A DNA stretch of 7,814 nucleotides from Planctomycetota bacterium (GTDB lineage Bacteria > Planctomycetota > PLA2 > JAEUHO01): NCBI GenBank assembly GCA_029213105.1, contig JARGNS010000162.1, positions 1 through 7,814 on the forward strand. Reading direction: 5' to 3'. Below the pieces are notes generated by a model. The model saw only the letters and a program-made list of their open reading frames with translations, searched no databases and had not been told where the DNA came from. Below are positions 5,953-7,814 of the stretch, in pieces. A program made the translations under genes and the position numbers. Within the stretch, counting starts at the first letter, position 1. Every line of letters starts with the position of its first letter.

Positions 5953-7200
5953 ATGCGCACCTTGGTGGCCATCTCCGGCGGCGTTGACAGCGCCGTAGCC
6001 GCCGCCCGCCTCGTGGCGGCCGGCGAAGACGTGGTCGGGGTGCACCTGCGTACCGGCGTCGAGAGCGACGGCGAGGCCGCCGGGGGGGCCCGCTCCTGCT
6101 GCGGCGCCGACGACGCCCGGGATGCCCGCGCCGTGGCCGCGCTGCTCGACATCCCCTTCTACGTCGTGGACGTCCAGGAGAGCTTCGCGGGCATCATCGA
6201 TGCCTTCGTCGCGGAGTACGCCGCGGGCCGCACGCCGATTCCGTGCGTGGCCTGCAACACCGATGTGAAGTTCGGGCGGCTGCTTGAAATCGCCCGCGGG
6301 CTGGGAGCCGAGACGGTCGCGACGGGGCATTACGCCCGGACCGCGCTGGGTGCGGACGGCCGCTGGCGGCTGCTGCGCGCGGCCGACGAGCGCAAGGACC
6401 AGACCTACATGCTGCACCAGCTGAGCCAAGCCCAGCTGGCGGCGGCGCGCTTCCCCCTCGGGGACGTGCAGAAGGACGAGGTGCGCGACGAGGCCCGGGC
6501 CATGGGTTTCGCCGTCGCGGACAAGCCCGACAGCCAGGAGCTGTGCTTCATCTCCTCGGCGGGCCACAAGGCCTTCTTGGCCGAGCGGGCCCCGGAGGAC
6601 GTCGTCCCCGGGACCTTCACCGACCACGAGGGGCGTGAGGTCGGCACCCACGAGGGGGCCCTGGGCTTCACGATCGGGCAGCGCAAGGGCTTGCCGGCGG
6701 TGGGGGAGCCCCGCTACGTGAAGCGCGTGGATCCGGGTGCCGGGCGCGTGGAGATCGCGCCGCGCAGCGCGCTCCTGGAGACCACCTGCACCGTGTCCGG
6801 CGTCAACTGGATCGATAGCCCGGAGCCGCCGATCGGGACGCGCTTCCAGGCCCAGGTACGCCACCGCCATGCCGTGCCCTTGAGGCCGGCAGAGGTCGAG
6901 ATCCTGGGCTCCGGGCGCATGCGGGTGCGCTATCCGGAGGCCGTGTTCGCGCTGACCCCCGGGCAGGCACTCGTGGTCTACGCCAGCGACGACACGGGGG
7001 CCGACGCCCGTGAGGCCACGGGAACCCATGCCGGTGGCAGCACGCTCTGCGGCGGTACGATCGCCACGGTCGGGGAGGGCACGGGCGACAGCAGCCCGGC
7101 CCGAGAGACGCACGCCCCGAAGGGCGCGGCCGCAGGCGCTTCCGACTCGGCGAGCCGCCCGCAGGCGAGCGACCCGACCGAAGGGAAGTCGACTACTTGA
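5953..7200 (+). CDS. mnmA: tRNA-specific 2-thiouridylase MnmA
   Basis: MnmA adenylates and then thiolates U34 in the anticodons of tRNA-Lys, -Glu and -Gln, using sulfur relayed from a cysteine desulfurase. The N-terminus has the PP-loop ATP pyrophosphatase motif SGGVDS at 8-13, a CC pair at 49-50, and PCVACN at 97-102, whose second Cys (C101) matches the catalytic nucleophile. ATGHYAR and the lid motif DSQELCFI follow, whose C198 matches the persulfide-carrying Cys of E. coli (C199). GFTIGQRKGL and the C-terminal beta-barrel are present, with PGQALVVY near 336-343. Both cysteines and the ATP site are intact, so it should be active. It is 415 aa against about 360-370 usually: about 17 Gly/Ala/Thr-rich residues (348-364) interrupt the link between PGQALVVY and the final CGGTIA strand, and about 40 low-complexity residues follow. 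The last 8 bases overlap the HU gene, which converges on it. Confidence 0.96.
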   Translation: MRTLVAISGGVDSAVAAARLVAAGEDVVGVHLRTGVESDGEAAGGARSCCGADDARDARAVAALLDIPFYVVDVQESFAGIIDAFVAEYAAGRTPIPCVACNTDVKFGRLLEIARGLGAETVATGHYARTALGADGRWRLLRAADERKDQTYMLHQLSQAQLAAARFPLGDVQKDEVRDEARAMGFAVADKPDSQELCFISSAGHKAFLAERAPEDVVPGTFTDHEGREVGTHEGALGFTIGQRKGLPAVGEPRYVKRVDPGAGRVEIAPRSALLETTCTVSGVNWIDSPEPPIGTRFQAQVRHRHAVPLRPAEVEILGSGRMRVRYPEAVFALTPGQALVVYASDDTGADAREATGTHAGGSTLCGGTIATVGEGTGDSSPARETHAPKGAAAGASDSASRPQASDPTEGKSTT

Positions 7201-7465
7201 GCGTTTCCTTCAACTTCTTGCCGGCACGGAACGTGACGCCGACCGAAGCGGGGATCTGGATGCGCTCCTTGGTCTGCGGGTTCGTGCCCATGCGAGCCTT
7301 GCGCTCGGAGCGGCGGAACGTGCCGAAGCCGAGGATGGCGACGTCGCCGTCCCCGACCAGGCCCTGGGTCACCGACTCCACGAACGCGTTCAGCGCCCGC
7401 TCTGCTTCTGCCTTGCTCGAACCAAGATGGCGCGCCATCGCGGCGATTACTTCAGCCTTGTTCAT
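7193..7465 (-). CDS. HU-family DNA-binding protein
   Basis: HU proteins are histone-like dimers that bend and compact DNA. This 90-aa protein has the exact family length and layout: MNKAEVIAAMA start, helix-turn-helix dimer core, GFGTF at 46-50, the basic beta-arm with RKARMGTNPQT in which P63 is the DNA-intercalating proline, and the C-terminal helix IPASVGVTFRAGKKLKETL. The frame extends 23 codons upstream, but the ATG at 7465 is preceded by GGGAGGA (plus-strand 7471-7477) at a spacing of five and gives the canonical N-terminus. It could equally be labelled HupB or IHF-like; conservation favours HU and I give no specific symbol. It is a single gene, convergent with mnmA and divergent from the gene starting at 7553. 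Confidence 0.95.
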   Translation of the reverse strand: MNKAEVIAAMARHLGSSKAEAERALNAFVESVTQGLVGDGDVAILGFGTFRRSERKARMGTNPQTKERIQIPASVGVTFRAGKKLKETLK

Positions 7466-7552
7466 CGTAGTCCTCCCGAGGCGACCTGGGTGCGCCCCGC
7501 GGCGGAATCGTATCCAGAGCCTCGTCGCCCGCAAACCCCAAAGTTCTCAAGC
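7466..7552. promoter_or_regulatory. HU gene ribosome site and putative promoter; divergent intergenic region
   Basis: GGGAGGA (plus-strand 7471-7477) is a strong Shine-Dalgarno five bases before the HU start. Upstream on the minus strand TACGAT (7507-7512, 4 of 6 match to TATAAT) follows TTTGCG (7530-7535, 3 of 6 match to TTGACA) at a 17-base spacing, which would give a leader of roughly 35 bases. The -35 match is weak. Towards the plus-strand gene at 7553 I see no Shine-Dalgarno and no clear promoter. Confidence 0.4.
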
Positions 7553-7814
7553 ATGAGCCTCGACACCCCCTGGCGGTATGCCCTGCGCATCGCCGTGGCG
7601 CTGCTGTGCGTCGCCGCGCTCGCCGACCTGCGACCCACCCCCGGGCGGGGGGAGGTGCGCCCGGTTGCCGTCGTGGATGTCTCGCGGAGCGTCGGGCGGA
7701 TGCCCCAGGCGCTCCCGGAGGGGGTCCGGGCACGGCCGGATTGGGTCGTCTTCGCCGACGGCGTCCAGGAGGTCGTCGGCGGGGCCGAGGCCCCCACGAG
7801 CGGCCGCGGGGCCA
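7553..7814 (+). CDS. Membrane-anchored protein with a VWA-like motif, N-terminal part (3' end outside the window)
   Basis: The frame stays open to the window edge, so only 87 codons are seen. The N-terminus has a hydrophobic anchor or signal segment at about 10-24 (YALRIAVALLCVAALA), then VAVVDVSRSVG, in which D42, S44 and S46 form the D-x-S-x-S metal-site motif of von Willebrand factor A domains. WVVFADGV near 64-71 resembles the second core strand. The stretch between motif and strand (about 18 residues) is shorter than in a standard VWA domain. Proteins of this plan are common in the BatA/BatB type and in large planctomycete membrane proteins, but the rest is needed to say which. No Shine-Dalgarno precedes the ATG; an in-frame GTG at 7490 behind GAGG (7478-7481) is an alternative start but would cross the HU promoter region. 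GC-rich codon use matches the neighbours. Confidence 0.6.
   Translation, partial: MSLDTPWRYALRIAVALLCVAALADLRPTPGRGEVRPVAVVDVSRSVGRMPQALPEGVRARPDWVVFADGVQEVVGGAEAPTSGRGA

Noticed and set aside
5803..7113. Minus-strand open frame of 436 codons opposite mnmA
   Set aside because: It is the antisense shadow of a GC-rich gene with all MnmA motifs on the plus strand; its His/Gly/Arg/Ala-rich translation resembles no family.
7126..7133. GCGGCCGC palindrome in the mnmA tail
   Set aside because: An 8-base GC palindrome is expected by chance in GC-rich coding DNA and has no partner site nearby.
7466..7534. 23-codon N-terminal extension of the HU frame
   Set aside because: The internal ATG has a near-perfect Shine-Dalgarno and gives the exact 90-aa HU length; the extension crosses the promoter region.
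1..7814. Search for CRISPR, tRNA, rRNA, insertion sequences, toxin-antitoxin or phage genes
   Set aside because: No periodic repeats, cloverleaf, terminal inverted repeats or recognisable proteins of these classes were seen; the genes are ordinary chromosomal ones.

Overview
The window is a GC-rich (roughly two-thirds G+C by eye), densely packed stretch of bacterial chromosome made of housekeeping genes. Codon use looks alike throughout, and I see no transposase, integrase, CRISPR array, tRNA, rRNA or phage gene. The single-chain SecDF translocase, the YajC sequence, the enlarged periplasmic parts and the GC level suggest a high-GC Planctomycetota lineage or a nearby phylum. That is an inference from protein character, not a marker-gene assignment.

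Layout. (1) Plus strand, 2-1845: the 3' end of a flavoprotein that looks like L-aspartate oxidase (nadB), overlapping by 4 bases the gene for the ribosome-associated GTPase HflX. (2) Minus strand, 5869 down to 1709: yajC, then a small unrecognised exported or membrane protein whose start overlaps the yajC stop (TGATG), then after about 120 bases a very long secDF fusion (1064 aa). hflX and secDF converge on a perfect 10-bp GC hairpin (1671-1698) and on the palindrome GCCTAGGC (1707-1714), which holds the secDF stop codon and a TAG in a shifted hflX frame. (3) Plus strand, 5953-7200: mnmA, the tRNA 2-thiouridylase, divergent from yajC. (4) Minus strand, 7465-7193: a 90-aa HU-type DNA-binding protein whose 3' end overlaps that of mnmA by 8 bases. 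(5) Plus strand, 7553 to the window end: the first 87 codons of a membrane-anchored protein with a von Willebrand factor A-like metal-site motif, divergent from the HU gene.

How the genes fit together: YajC and SecDF belong to one machine, the accessory part of the Sec translocon that uses the proton-motive force to pull exported proteins across the membrane. The small protein between them is the least explained part of the window. The other genes serve general functions: NAD synthesis, rescue of stalled ribosomes, tRNA wobble-base thiolation and nucleoid structure.

I do not see a new defence, mobile or biosynthetic system here. The points most worth a second look are the unknown gene between yajC and secDF, the oversized SecDF with an extra C-terminal membrane segment, and the probable frameshift at the end of hflX beside the GC hairpin.
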